From Utricularia gibba (Eukaryota > Streptophyta > Magnoliopsida > Lamiales > Lentibulariaceae): DNA of 64,000 nucleotides. The DNA is taken from the NCBI GenBank assembly GCA_002189035.1, contig NEEC01000018.1, forward strand, positions 620,001 through 684,000, in the 5' to 3' direction. Below the pieces are notes generated by a model. That model made no database searches, was not told where the DNA came from, and saw nothing but the letters and a program-made list of their open reading frames with translations. How positions within the stretch are numbered: position 1 is the first letter of the stretch; each line of letters starts with the position of its first letter. This document shows positions 1-10,239 of this stretch, one piece after another. The translations under genes were made by a program, and so were the position numbers.

Positions 1-99
1 GATATGCTCGACCAAATCATTTTTTACACATTAGTGGATGCTGGTATCATGTGAATGTTCTATTTGACTTAAATAACTTTGCATATTGATCCTAGCATC

Positions 100-1065
100 C
101 CTATAAATTTTCGGTGGTTCGACAGTCATAGATCTTTTATATTCATCCATAGTATTGTCTCCATGAATGACATTCGTAATATGATACATGCATATATAAT
201 ATGTCCTAAATTTTTTCGATCCCAAGCTCTTCCATGAGACGTTAGTATTCCAAGCCGGCTTTGTAATCTCCCAAAAGTGCACTTTATGTCTTTTCTAGCA
301 CTCTCCTTGAATTGAGCACAATGATGCACTTTTCTACCTTGTGGGAGTATAATAGATTTCACAAACACACCCATTCTAGATAAATGTCATCAGTCAAATA
401 ATATCACATGCCGTAATTATTACCATTGACACTGAATCAAGCTCATGGTGCAACCCCATTATATAACTCATTTAGTAAATGAGAATGTCATAAAACATTG
501 ATATCATTATTTGCGCCTAGCATTCCGAAAAAAATGTGTGCCATATTCATGTATTAGCATATGCCATCACTTCTAACATGAGTGATGGTTTACAATGGTC
601 TCCACGCTTAAATTGAACTTGTCATGTCATTGGACAATTTTTCCACTCCCAATGCATGTAATCCAGACTTTCAAGCGTTTCAGGAAATCCCTAGCCTTGC
701 CCCAAGCAAACAAACGCTCCCAAGTTTCCTACTATGGGTGATCATAAATACTATTCTGAAAAAAAAGAGCGAATGAAAGTAACAAAATGACAAATACACT
801 TGATGGATGTTACCTCTCCAATTCGAATATATTCATCAATACTATCAACACTAGAAACATAAGATATCAAACGTACAGTAGCCGTGCACTTTTGTAAAGG
901 GCTTAGGTTTAGGCGACTTGTGCAATCTATCTTATCCTGAAAGTAGGGATCTTGATAATAAATAGTCTCAACAATTCTTTCAAATAAAGAATATTTCATT
1001 CGAAATCTCCTACGTAATTGTTCATCTGTGTAAGTGGGATTATTGCAAAAATAATTAGTGACCAA
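100..1065 (-). pseudogene. PIF/Harbinger transposase relic (HARBI1/ALP1-like)
   Basis: This is a decayed DDE nuclease-type transposase read on the minus strand. The N-terminal piece (1065-751) holds the helix-turn-helix-like start, with RFRMKYSLFERIVETIYYQD followed by a TATVRLISY stretch. A middle piece near 590-720 can be read only across stops and frames, and there resembles the family's GSIDCMHW region. The C-terminal piece (374-126) has FVKSIILPQGRK, then ARKDIKCTFGRLQSRLGIL and YACIIL, which match the end of plant Harbinger transposases (FVKTI-LPQ, ARKDVERAFGVLQSRF, YACIILHNM). Several frameshifts and stops mean it is not functional. The 5' side is inside the window; the 3' side may run past base 1. 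Family assignment rests on motif memory, not a database search. Confidence 0.75.
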
Positions 1066-1148
1066 CCTTTTATACCCTAATTCACAATTGTGCTCAACTT
1101 GTTGAAAGTAGGGATCTTGATAATAAATAGTCTTAACAATTCTTTCAA
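938..1148. repeat. 46-bp direct repeat, two copies 165 bp apart
   Basis: Bases 938-983 and 1103-1148 are the same 46-bp sequence (beginning TGAAAGTAGGGATCTTG) with one difference. The first copy lies inside the transposase relic and the second lies just upstream of its start, so a piece of the relic was duplicated locally. Confidence 0.8.
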
Positions 1149-2136
1149 CAATTCTTGCTCAACCTTTTATACATTAAGATGGAAGGATGCAGGGAAAGTG
1201 ACGGCTATCCAAAGATTGCAAGGTGATGGAAGGCTTGGGGTATTAGGTGATCCCTGCCTACATCAAGATCCACGCACTTAGCATTGCGATGTCACATGTG
1301 TTTGCCCTATGCTGTTTGCTTTGAATCACGTGTTTCAATGCTCTTCGACTTTTTACCTGTCCTCTTTTGCGTCTTCTCACCCAAACTCTTAGGAGCATTT
1401 CTGTCCTAAATTGGCAGGTGCTTTACTACTTATCCATCTCGTGGCAGCTTTTTCAAATGAATGCATTGCAATATTACCTTATTTTTAAGACAGTTTACGG
1501 ATGGCCCCTTTTATAGAATTCTTTTGTTTGGGTGGTGTTGGTATCCTTTTATAGAGGGTTCTAAACATCTTTCCATATGTTAGATACATTTGATATGAAA
1601 ATATAAAATTTGATATGAAGAGGATATTATCCATATTTTATTTTAGAGAAAATACTATCCATATATTAAAAATGATATTCTTTCATAGAAATCATTTATG
1701 CTTTATCTCATGGGCCATGGCTCTTCAAGGCCCCTATCAAAGTCTTCAAGGCCTCTTGGGTTTATTATAGATTTTAGGTGCTTTTCAGTCACCAAATATT
1801 GATGTCAAGCCCCTTCTTGGGCATTGTCATAGTTTTTGATAAACCTTTCTCTCCGGATTTATTCTGAGATCGCTCTAGGAATTTTATGTTTAAGTGTCCC
1901 CTTCATAGTCAATATCTTCAAAAACACTACGTACTCAGGTCTTTCATTCATAGGGAATGCCCAAGTCTTTTCATATCATTCCAAGCTTTATCGAGTCGGA
2001 CACTCTTTGCTTCCCTCCTAGGACTTCCTCAAGATCACATCTTGTGGGGCCTTGTTCACCAAGTAGAACCACCCGGTACTTCCCTCTCCAGTACCCCTCT
2101 ACCCCACAATTGCTTGCTGACGAGTTTGCTATGGTT
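1149..2136. other. Intergenic, no gene seen
   Basis: This spacer lies between the Harbinger relic and the Copia element. Short open frames occur (for example at 1836-2021 and 1886-2140), but they lack recognisable domains, overlap one another in different frames and show no splice pattern. I see no gene here. Confidence 0.5.
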
Positions 2137-2141
2137 GTAAT

Positions 2142-3973
2142 TATTAGATGAAAAATAGGATGAACTCTAACAAAAAATCATGCAAGGAAACAACAGCAAT
2201 AAAAAAAAGGGTTTTGGGTTGAAAGAGTAAGAGAATGAAGAATAAAGTTTATTGCAATGAAGGAGATATAAACACAAGCTGTGGACATCATCTTTTATAG
2301 ACTCAAAAGTAACAAACTTCACATAAAAAAAGGATCTAACGAGACCATGTGATGCGTGTTGTTTCCATAACAAATTTTAATACTTTTAAAACTCGTAAAA
2401 CACAAAAGCGTAGTACGGGTGTCGAACACAGGGAGTTGTTTTTGAGTGAAAGGTGAGGCACCCCGAATAAAACTGTCACAATTTGTAAACGGTTTTGAAG
2501 GTAAAAAGTGTGAGAAATGTTGGTGATGAAGCTTGAGTAAGGGAATAAGAGGGTTTTGAGCAAACAACTAAAATAAACGTAAGCGATGAACCTTAAAAAA
2601 AGTAAATGTTCCTGGATTTGGAATCCTGTCCAGCTATGTTCGTTGCGTCTACACTCTTCTCTGGTCCTCTCGAGTACTCGGTTATAGAAGTAAGGAATTG
2701 CCTACCCTCCCTTACACTCTCTTGCAAGAAGGCACGGGAATAGCCTGATGTTGCTCCTCCTTGGACGAACGTGAGAATAAGAGGTCCTGCCATCATACCC
2801 TCACGGCCGAATTGCGCGCGTGTGCCCGAGTGTTGCCAATGACCCAATGAGTCCAGATACGAGGTCACTACCTGTCCATTAATCTTGAGGTACGGCCACA
2901 AACAAAACGTTGTCTTCCTCCTACCAAAAGGGCTCGAGTTGGTGCTTTCCACCTTGCTCCTCTCCAAAATACGCAGGTAATGATTAGCTAACCATGAACC
3001 TTAAATAAGGGGACTGTTACAGAAAGACTGCAACATAGTCGTGCGAAGACATACGAAACCCGTTCGAATTTAGAGAAAATGTGAAGATAAGCTAACGAAA
3101 CATTGATTTGGTAATGTTCCAACCCAGAAACGGAAGTTTCAAGCTGCGAACGGCCATACAAACTAAAGAAAACGAAACAAGGTTCTAGAGAGAAGCTAAA
3201 GGAAAATTCCTCTCGAGAGAGAAACAAAAGGGAAAACTAAACTGAAGGTAAAACTAAACTGAAAGTAAAACTAAACTTGTCTGAACAAAACTGAACTTCA
3301 TTGAGAGTCTGAGCTTTCGTGTCCCTATGATTCTGCTGAATTTGGGATGACTTGCAAGCAACGTCTGACACAGTTACGCTAATGATGCCACCTGTCAGAG
3401 ACTCGCGTGTTCCACACGTCAAGGCTCATGATTAGGCGTCTGCAGTCTTCTGGAAATCAAGGGAATGTCAGCTCGGGAAGATCCAATTTTTCGCCATCTG
3501 ATGCCCTCTTTCTCTCACTTACTGCCACATGTGCACCTCTAAAAAAACTCAATGAAAATTAGCAAAATTATTACATAAAATACAAGATTTAGGATAATTG
3601 TCCTAAACTAGATAAAAACTTAATTCTCATATTATATACCCTAATTAGACACTTCTAATCACAATTAGACATAAAAACAACCTAGAAAATAGTAAGAAAA
3701 TGACACTTAACACCATGTAATGAGACCAAGTTTCAGATCTCAACAGCCTAACAAACCCGCTAAACCAGGGCTGACTGACTTGCCCACTTCCAACGGCTGT
3801 GTAGCCATGATTACTTAGTCTTATTTCAATATTCCAAAATCATCTTCTCACTTAGAAGAAGCTTATTCCACACATGAAACGCCCGATTGACACGTGCAGT
3901 GGATAGTCTTGAAACGTGTCTCAAACACCCCAACTCGGTCAGCTTTGACTGGTCGAAAACTCAAGTCTTGACA
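2142..3973 (-). repeat. Copia 3' LTR, split by a nested element
   Basis: This is the downstream LTR on the minus strand. Its two parts (2142-2349 and 3713-3973) align with the uninterrupted LTR at 8108-8558. The first base pair of the plus-strand edge is TA instead of TG. Next to the nested insertion the sequence GAGACCA occurs on both sides, whereas the other LTR has it once, so a short local duplication preceded or accompanied the insertion. Confidence 0.9.
2350..3712 (-). mobile_element. Solo LTR-like element, family A, copy 1
   Basis: A 1,363-bp non-coding unit sits inside the Copia 3' LTR. On the minus strand it begins TGTTAAGTGTC and ends in CA. The 5 bases CCATG occur directly on both sides (2345-2349 and 3713-3717), as expected for an integrase-made duplication. 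It is closely similar along its length to 13694-15044. It has no primer site, polypurine tract or coding domain, so a solo LTR left after recombination between two LTRs is the simplest reading; a small non-autonomous LTR element is the alternative. Open frames inside it (such as 2593-2967 minus) are weak and shifted in the other copy. I do not recognise the family. Confidence 0.8.
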
Positions 3974-6900
3974 AGCTCCCCCATGAGTGTTTTACCATCC
4001 ATTAAGCCCAGCTCACTTCTCAATTTGTCAAATTGATTTAGAGGTAGTGCCTTGGAAAAAATATCAGCAACTTGATCACTAGGTTTGCAGTATATGAACC
4101 TTAATTCACCATCCTTTTGTTTCTCACGGATACAGTGGTACTTCACTAGTATATGCTTCGTTCTTCCATGAAACACAAGATCTTTGATCATGGCTATGGC
4201 ACTCTTGGAGTCACAATAAATCGTGGTTGGATCTAGTTCCTTTCTTCCAAGATCAGTGAGCATTTTCCTTAGCCAGCTAGCCTGATTTCCAGTTAAGGAA
4301 GCAGCAACATATTCTGCCTCTACAGTTGATTAGGCAATTGTTTGTTGTTTCTTGGAAGTCCAACATACTCTAGATGAGGCGTCTTTGAAGAAATAACCTG
4401 AGGTGCTTCTGAAATCATTAGTTCCAGCAAAGTCTGAGTCAACGAAGCCATACATAACCTTGTTGCTTCTGTTATAATATAGACCATAAGTCAAGGTTCC
4501 AGCGAGGTACCTAAGTACCCTTTTTGCATACTATAGATGAGCCATCAATGAACAATGCATGAATCTGGATAATAAGCTGGTTGTAAACATAATATCTGGA
4601 CGAGTATCAGTTAGAAACATCAATGATCCAACAATGGATCTATAAAGTGTCTGGTCTATTGGCTCTCCAGCTTCTGTGCACAATGACTTGTAGTTTTGAA
4701 GCATAGGAATATTTACCGATGATCATTCAGAGAAACCAAACTTAATTAGCAAATTCTCGGTGAACTTCTCTTGGCATAGAAAGATCCCTTCTTGTTGATG
4801 CTTCACTTCCATTCCCAAGAAATGATGTAATATTCCCAAGTGTGTCATGTCGAATTTTTCCTTTAAGAACTCCTTGAACTTGGTAATCTGATTCGAATCA
4901 TTACCTATAATCATGATATCATCTACATATATCACAACTATCAAAATTCCAGATTTCTCTTTGTGAAAGTGTGAATAAGGCAGCCTCATTTTTGCTTTTC
5001 TCAAAACCAATGTCAAGTAATACCTTTTCCAACTTCTCATACCAAGCACGAGGTGCTTGTTTAAGGCCATACAAAGCCTTAAGTAGCAAACATACTTTGT
5101 TTGCTACTACTTCAAAACCTGGAGGCTGCACACAATATATTTTTTCTTGCAACTCACCATTCAAGAAGGCTGACTTGACATCCATCTGATGTATGTTGCA
5201 GTTTTCTTGAACAGCTATAGCTATCAATAGCCTTATAGTGTAAAATCACGCAACTGGAGCAAATGTATCATAATAATCAATTCCATATTCTTGAGAATAT
5301 CCTTTGACTACTAACCTGGCTTTGTACTTTTGAAGTGTTCCATTTGGGTTGGTCTTGACCTTGAACACCCATTTCAGTCCTATGATATTGGCTCCAGTTG
5401 GTGGATCGACCAGTATCCACATTTTGTGCTTCTGGATCATCATAATTTCTTCTTCCATGGCCTTTCTCCATTGAGGTTGTTGAAGCGCTTCAGCAATTGT
5501 TAAGGGCTCTATTGGAGACACAACTGCATTGGCAAACTCATGAAGATTTGATTCCGACATCTGTATTGGTTGTGTTGACTCATACAGATCTGCTAGAGAT
5601 CTAGTTCTGAGGGGAGGTATCTCAGATGATGATCCATTGTCATGATTGCTTTCAGTAGTGGATCTGGATGGAGTGTTGCTTTGACTATTACTATCAGTAC
5701 CATCATCACTCCAAGGGTCAAGATCGCCACTGACTTCAAGAATCTCAGGGGTTTCACTAGGATAACTATCCTCATCTAAGTCATCAAGAAGAAAATCTAA
5801 TGTAGTATAAGATCTTACTTTTGGAGTTGCACTAGATACGTGTGATGCAGGCATGTTATGATCGCAATCCCAATGATCATCTTCATCAATCAATCCATAG
5901 ACTTCTTGCCACACTGAATTTCTTGATTTGTGGATTATAGACTCTGCAGCCTTTTGTTTTTTCAGAGTATCCAATGAATATCCCTGCCACAGATCTACTA
6001 TCCAGCTTGGTTCTACATTCAACAGGAATAAGCACATAAGCCACAGATCCGAATACCTTAAGATGCCCGAGGTTTGGTGATCTTCCATTCCATGCTTCAT
6101 ACGACGTCACTTCTTTCAAGCTATGAGTGAGTAACCTATTTTGGATGTACACCGTGGTTGCAACTGCTTCACTTCAAAAGTGCTTAGGCAACTTCTTCTC
6201 CAAAAGTAGGCATCTAGCCATGGCCATAATTGTAGCGTTTCTTCGTTCTACTACGCCATCTTGTGCTGGTGAGTAAACCATAGTTTTGTGATGTTTGATG
6301 TCTTTTCTTCTTAATTCTTCCTTGAATGTCAGGGAATTGAATTCACCTCCATTATCCGTACAAAGGCATTTCAGCCTTGAAGGTGATGAAGTGCTCAAAG
6401 GCCTATGACTTGCACTTCATAAAGAACACCCAGCAATAACGTGACTTATCATCAATGAAGCCAATGAAGTACCTACTCCCTCCAAGTGATTCAACACTCA
6501 TTGGCCCACAAACATCAGAATGTACCAGCTCCATCAGTCTCTTTGCTCGAAAGCATGCTTGTTGAGGGAATGGTAGTTGTTTCATTTTGCCTTGGAGACA
6601 TATTGAACATTTCATTTCAGCAGGGTACCTTAGTGTTGGGAATTCTCTGCAGACTCCGTCTTTACCCATGGATTAAAGAACTTGGAAGCTAGCATGCCAT
6701 CTCACATGTTCGTTTATCCTAGCAGGGTTAGCAGATTCTTGTGGAACTAAGGTCCAAGGTAAGAAATAAGTACCTTTGGTTGCCGGTGTTCTAGAGATGA
6801 CATCACCATTTGGATCCGAGATTACACAAGTTTCTCTTTCAAATGTGATAGAGTATCCTCTATCATCTAGCTTCTTCACACTTAGAAGGTTGATGCTCAA

Positions 6901-8084
6901 TTTTGGGACTAGGTAAACATTCTCTAGACGCTTTAACCCTAGAGGAGTATGCACCATGGCCATGCCTTTACCAATGGCATCTAGGAGCTCATCATTTCCA
7001 AGTCTCACACTTGCCATATTTGAATAATCCAAAGTCTCAAAGTACCTTTCATCACCAATCATGTGAGCGGAACAACCAGAGTCCACTAACCATCATGTAT
7101 TTGAGGTAGAACTTGTGTCTGGCATTGTTGCTGCACATAGAGACTCATGTTTTGCAATACTATAAAGCTTTATAGGGTTAAGCAAACAAGCAGTAAATAG
7201 TGTTTCCACTTGATTTTTCTGAGCTGTCTCAACAATTGAGACATTTGCTTGAGCTTCCTTCTTTTGTTTGCATACCTTATCAACATGGCCCAATTGGTTG
7301 CATTTGGAGCATTGGGCATCTAGTCTCCAATAGCATACGTCTTCAGTATGTGATGTTCTCTTGCAATGTTTGCAAGGGGGAAACTTCCCTTTGTCCTTCC
7401 CTTTTTGTTTTCCTTTTCCTCCTTTTTGTCCTTCTGGATATTTTCTATCCTTCTTTCCAAGAGTGTAGCTAGTGCTCTCTCCATAACTTATTCTCATGCA
7501 ACAACCCTGCATTGAAGTGCTTGTAGGGCACTAGACAACTTAGCAATAGTCAATTTCTCATAATCTGCGATACACTCCAGAGATGAGATTTTTGGCTCAA
7601 AACGAGGCAAAATAGTATGCATGATCCTTTTTGCCATTGTGAAATCACTTTTTCGCACACCAAGCATCTGCAATTGACGGTCAACATATGTTTTGATGGT
7701 TTCAGATGGAAGTATGCGCAAGCTCTCATACTCCATCTCCAGATTTGCAATGTGCATTTCCTTGGAATGCTCATCCTCTTCAAACTTAGTTCTAAGAGTT
7801 TCTCATATATCTTTAGCAGAATTGCAAGCTAAAGTTCATGAAATAATAGATTTATGCATACCAGAATAAAGTACCACCTTCGCTTGGCCTTCTCTGGCTT
7901 GTAATTCTTCAGCTCTTTTCACTCTTTCCAGCGAGGCATTGGTAGGGAGCTGCTCTAATTGCGCTGGTGCATTAACCGTTTCCCACAGCTTCATTGCTTG
8001 GAGGTACGCCTTCATTTGGGTAGCCCAAATAGCATAATCTTCACCATTGAATTTCCATACAGCACCGGATTGAGTTGCATCCAT
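3961..8084 (-). pseudogene. Copia gag-pol polyprotein, broken by frameshifts and stops
   Basis: From the start codon at 8084, the gag part runs to about 7100 and ends with two CX2CX4HX4C zinc knuckles (CKHCKRTSHTEDVC and CSKCNQLGHVDKVC, about 7310-7390). Protease follows with its DSGCSAHM active site near 7080. Integrase has its HHCC zinc end near 6650 and D, D, E residues in LVHSDVCG, CTDNGGEF and VVERRN (6560-6250). Reverse transcriptase shows [18 protein letters not shown] and the catalytic YVDD (about 4930). RNase H ends in the LTR edge near 3961 and carries a family-typical TKHILVKYH. At least seven frame breaks or stops separate these blocks, so it cannot be made as one protein. All parts use the same order and strand, which shows a single ancestral frame. 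Confidence 0.9.
3974..3985 (-). other. Copia polypurine tract
   Basis: On the minus strand the bases CATGGGGGAGCT directly precede the downstream LTR (which starts TGTCAAGAC). A purine run at this place primes plus-strand DNA synthesis in LTR retrotransposons. Confidence 0.8.
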
Positions 8085-8093
8085 ATTGAACCA

Positions 8094-8105
8094 GCTCTGA
8101 TACCA
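8094..8105 (-). other. Primer binding site, initiator tRNA-Met
   Basis: On the minus strand this reads TGGTATCAGAGC, the 12-base complement of the plant initiator methionine tRNA 3' end. It lies two bases from the upstream LTR (which ends at 8108 on this strand) and 10 bases upstream of the gag start codon at 8084. It is the start point of minus-strand DNA synthesis. Confidence 0.93.
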
Positions 8106-8107
8106 CT

Positions 8108-8558
8108 TGTTAGATGAAAAATAGGATGAACTCTAATAGGAAATCGTGTAAGGAAAAAACAGCAATAAAAAAAAAGGGTTTCGAGTTGAAAGAGTAAGAG
8201 AATGAAGAACAAAGTTTATTGCAATGATACATATACAAACACAAGCTGTGGACATCAACTTTTATAGACTCAAAAGTAACAAACTTCACATAAAAACAGG
8301 ATCTAACGAGATCAAGTTTCAGATCTCAACAGCCTAACAAACCCGCTAAACCAGGGCTGACTAACTTGCTCACTTCCAATGGCTGTGTAGCCTTGATTAC
8401 TGAGTCTTATTTCAATATTCTAAAATTATCTTCTAGCTTAGCAGAAGCTTATTCAAGGCATGAAACTCCCGATTGACAAGTGCCGTGGATAGTCTTGAAA
8501 CGTATCTCAAACACCCCAACTCGGTCAGCTTTGACTGGTCGAACACTCAGTCTTGACA
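8108..8558 (-). repeat. Copia 5' LTR (451 bp)
   Basis: This is the intact upstream LTR, with TG and CA ends. It is followed at 8559-8563 by the target duplication GTAAT, which matches 2137-2141. It would have carried the element's promoter on the minus strand; I cannot place the start site. Confidence 0.92.
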
Positions 8559-8563
8559 GTAAT

Positions 8564-9960
8564 ATAATGAGCTTAATGTTTTAATCAGTTTTTGCTATCA
8601 AAATCCCATCCCACCTGATCCAACCTGATTCTTAACCGATTTTTTAGCTCGAATGTATTGTCACTTCAGGGTCTAATTGGTCGGAACTCCCGTTTCTACT
8701 GATTGTTTAAAACCATGCTACTGAGTATAAAACATGATGTTGCTAGACAACTAATGAGTTTTTTTGTGTGTTTGAGCCACGTACGGCCCGATGAGTGGTA
8801 TCGCATCTCGTGTAGTGTCACATCAAATAATGAAAACGAGACTTAGGATGATTGATTTTTCAAGTTTGGGCCAAGATCTCAACTTTGACTCTATTAGAAA
8901 AAAAAAATGTGCCCACAATCCACAATCACATGAAAATGAGTGAAAATGGGAAATGGGGAAGAAGAATCCTGGAAAAAGGAAACTTGGTGGAGGCTTGAAA
9001 TGCTAAATTGTAATAAAAGCAGTTTTAAATTTCCCCTGCTTGAGAAAAATGATGCATGACAAGAAAAGTCGATTGTTATATGAACATGGGTGGATGAAAA
9101 TTCGACGAGAGACGGATGGCAGCACCATATGAAATTGCCTTACTTCTTCCTCTACTCTTCCTCATTCCATCACGCATGGGTCTTTGGACAGACAAAGTTC
9201 CGAGCGCTGTTGTAATCCTTACAACCTGACTAATCTCGGTCTCATGAGAAATTAATTATTTGATTTCACAAATGGAAAAATTAAATATATTCAAACCCAT
9301 TGAAAACCCGCTGGAAAGTCACTCCCGTTCTTCTTAAGTGATACCATTTCTTTCTTTCACACGAGCTACTTTTAAACCGTTACATTGGTCAAACCTGTTG
9401 GAATAGTTCGAACCAAGCCAAATTGGATTGAATATTTAAATTGGAACTGCGAGATTATAATGTATTTGGAAGTTGTGCATTCAAATTGGATTGAATATTC
9501 GCTTCGTTTTTAGTCTTTCTCAATATTATAATGTTTGAGAACCTCGATTTTTATTTTTATCTTTCGTTTGTTAAAATTCCAGTTTTTTTTTCTTAATGTT
9601 CACAGATGATTGAAGAGGATGACAAAGTCCACAGAGTTGAAGCGACTCAAAGCGATGATCCTTGGCCATTTTCTCTTCTCTTTGGAATTCCTCTATGTCA
9701 ACGTGACTCAGACTGTTTTTAATATTTATTTATTGAGTCGTGACCGGGGATGGTGTTAAACCATTTTTTTTTTTTTTCACTTGCACAGCACTTGTCCAGG
9801 CAAACGTTAATTTTTATGAGTGACGCGGTGTTGGGGTATCTGTATTAGCCATCGGTGCTCACGAGTGCAATCTGCGTGCTTTCGGGTAAGAAACCATGTG
9901 AACTGTGGATATTCTTCAGTTCTAACAGTAAGGAAAATAGGAGTCATGTCCACACTCCAC
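8564..9960. other. Intergenic, no gene seen
   Basis: AT-rich spacer between the Copia element and the small peptide gene. It has no coding pattern. A short direct repeat (CAAATTGGATTGAATATT) occurs twice around 9419-9500. The right part, from about 9600, is presumably the promoter of the peptide gene. Confidence 0.5.
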
Positions 9961-10015
9961 AGTCAAATGTTGAAAATTTTTCCAGTCACGTGTCGCTAGA
10001 CCTCTCCTATAAATA
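9961..10015 (+). promoter_or_regulatory. Core promoter of the PIP-like gene: W-box, G-box, TATA
   Basis: A TATA box, TATAAATA, lies at 10008-10015, about 45 bases upstream of the start codon at 10059. A palindromic G-box CACGTG lies at 9987-9992. AGTCAA at 9961-9966 is a W-box core (TTGACT on the other strand), the binding site of WRKY factors. This spacing suits a short 5' leader and defence-type or stress-type control; the control itself is inferred. Confidence 0.6.
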
Positions 10016-10058
10016 CAAAAGCTCAACATGCAAAATCCTACACCAAAAAGTCGCAAGC

Positions 10059-10232
10059 ATGAGCAAGCTGATCATCTTCTTCATCGTCTTCGTGGCATGC
10101 ACCGTGGTTGCTAACGCGGCTAGGGCTCCGCCGGAGGTCTCGTCCCTGGTCTACAAGAGCGTCAAGGCCGTGATCCGTCATCGTCTCAAAGAGATCTTGT
10201 TTTCCCCCAGCCCTGAAGGACCAGGTCATTAG
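10059..10232 (+). CDS. Small secreted peptide precursor, PIP/PIPL-like
   Basis: A single-exon gene for 57 residues. The first 24 or so (MSKLIIFFIVFVACTVVANA) form a clear signal peptide with an ANA cleavage site. The middle is a basic variable region, and the last residues, FSPSPEGPGH, lie exactly at the C terminus. Precursors of plant PAMP-induced secreted peptides (PIP and PIP-like) have this plan: signal peptide, variable region, and a final SGPSPxGxGH-type motif that is cut out and sensed outside the cell by receptor kinases such as RLK7. Here the usual SGPS is FSPS, so the match is partial. I chose the ATG at 10059 because it starts the signal peptide and lies just behind the TATA box; an upstream in-frame ATG at 9855 would add 68 residues that precede the TATA box. 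Another C-terminally encoded peptide family remains possible. Confidence 0.65.
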   Translation: MSKLIIFFIVFVACTVVANAARAPPEVSSLVYKSVKAVIRHRLKEILFSPSPEGPGH

Positions 10233-10239
10233 TCATGGA

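Larger units (their letters stand above)
2142..8558 (-). mobile_element. Complete but decayed Ty1/Copia LTR retrotransposon
   Basis: The element reads on the minus strand. Its two LTRs (8108-8558 upstream, 2142-3973 downstream) end in TG...CA on that strand, apart from one mutated end at 2142-2143. The 5-bp target duplication GTAAT lies at both edges (2137-2141 and 8559-8563). Next to the upstream LTR is a 12-base primer site for initiator methionine tRNA; next to the downstream LTR is a polypurine tract. Gag, protease, integrase, reverse transcriptase and RNase H lie in that order, which is the Copia order. Differences between the LTRs are of the order of one in ten bases over the first 200 by eye, so the insertion is not recent. 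Without the nested element it would be about 5.05 kb. Confidence 0.92.

Noticed and set aside
9855-10058. Upstream in-frame extension of the peptide gene
   Set aside because: It would start before the TATA box and put the signal peptide in the middle of the protein.
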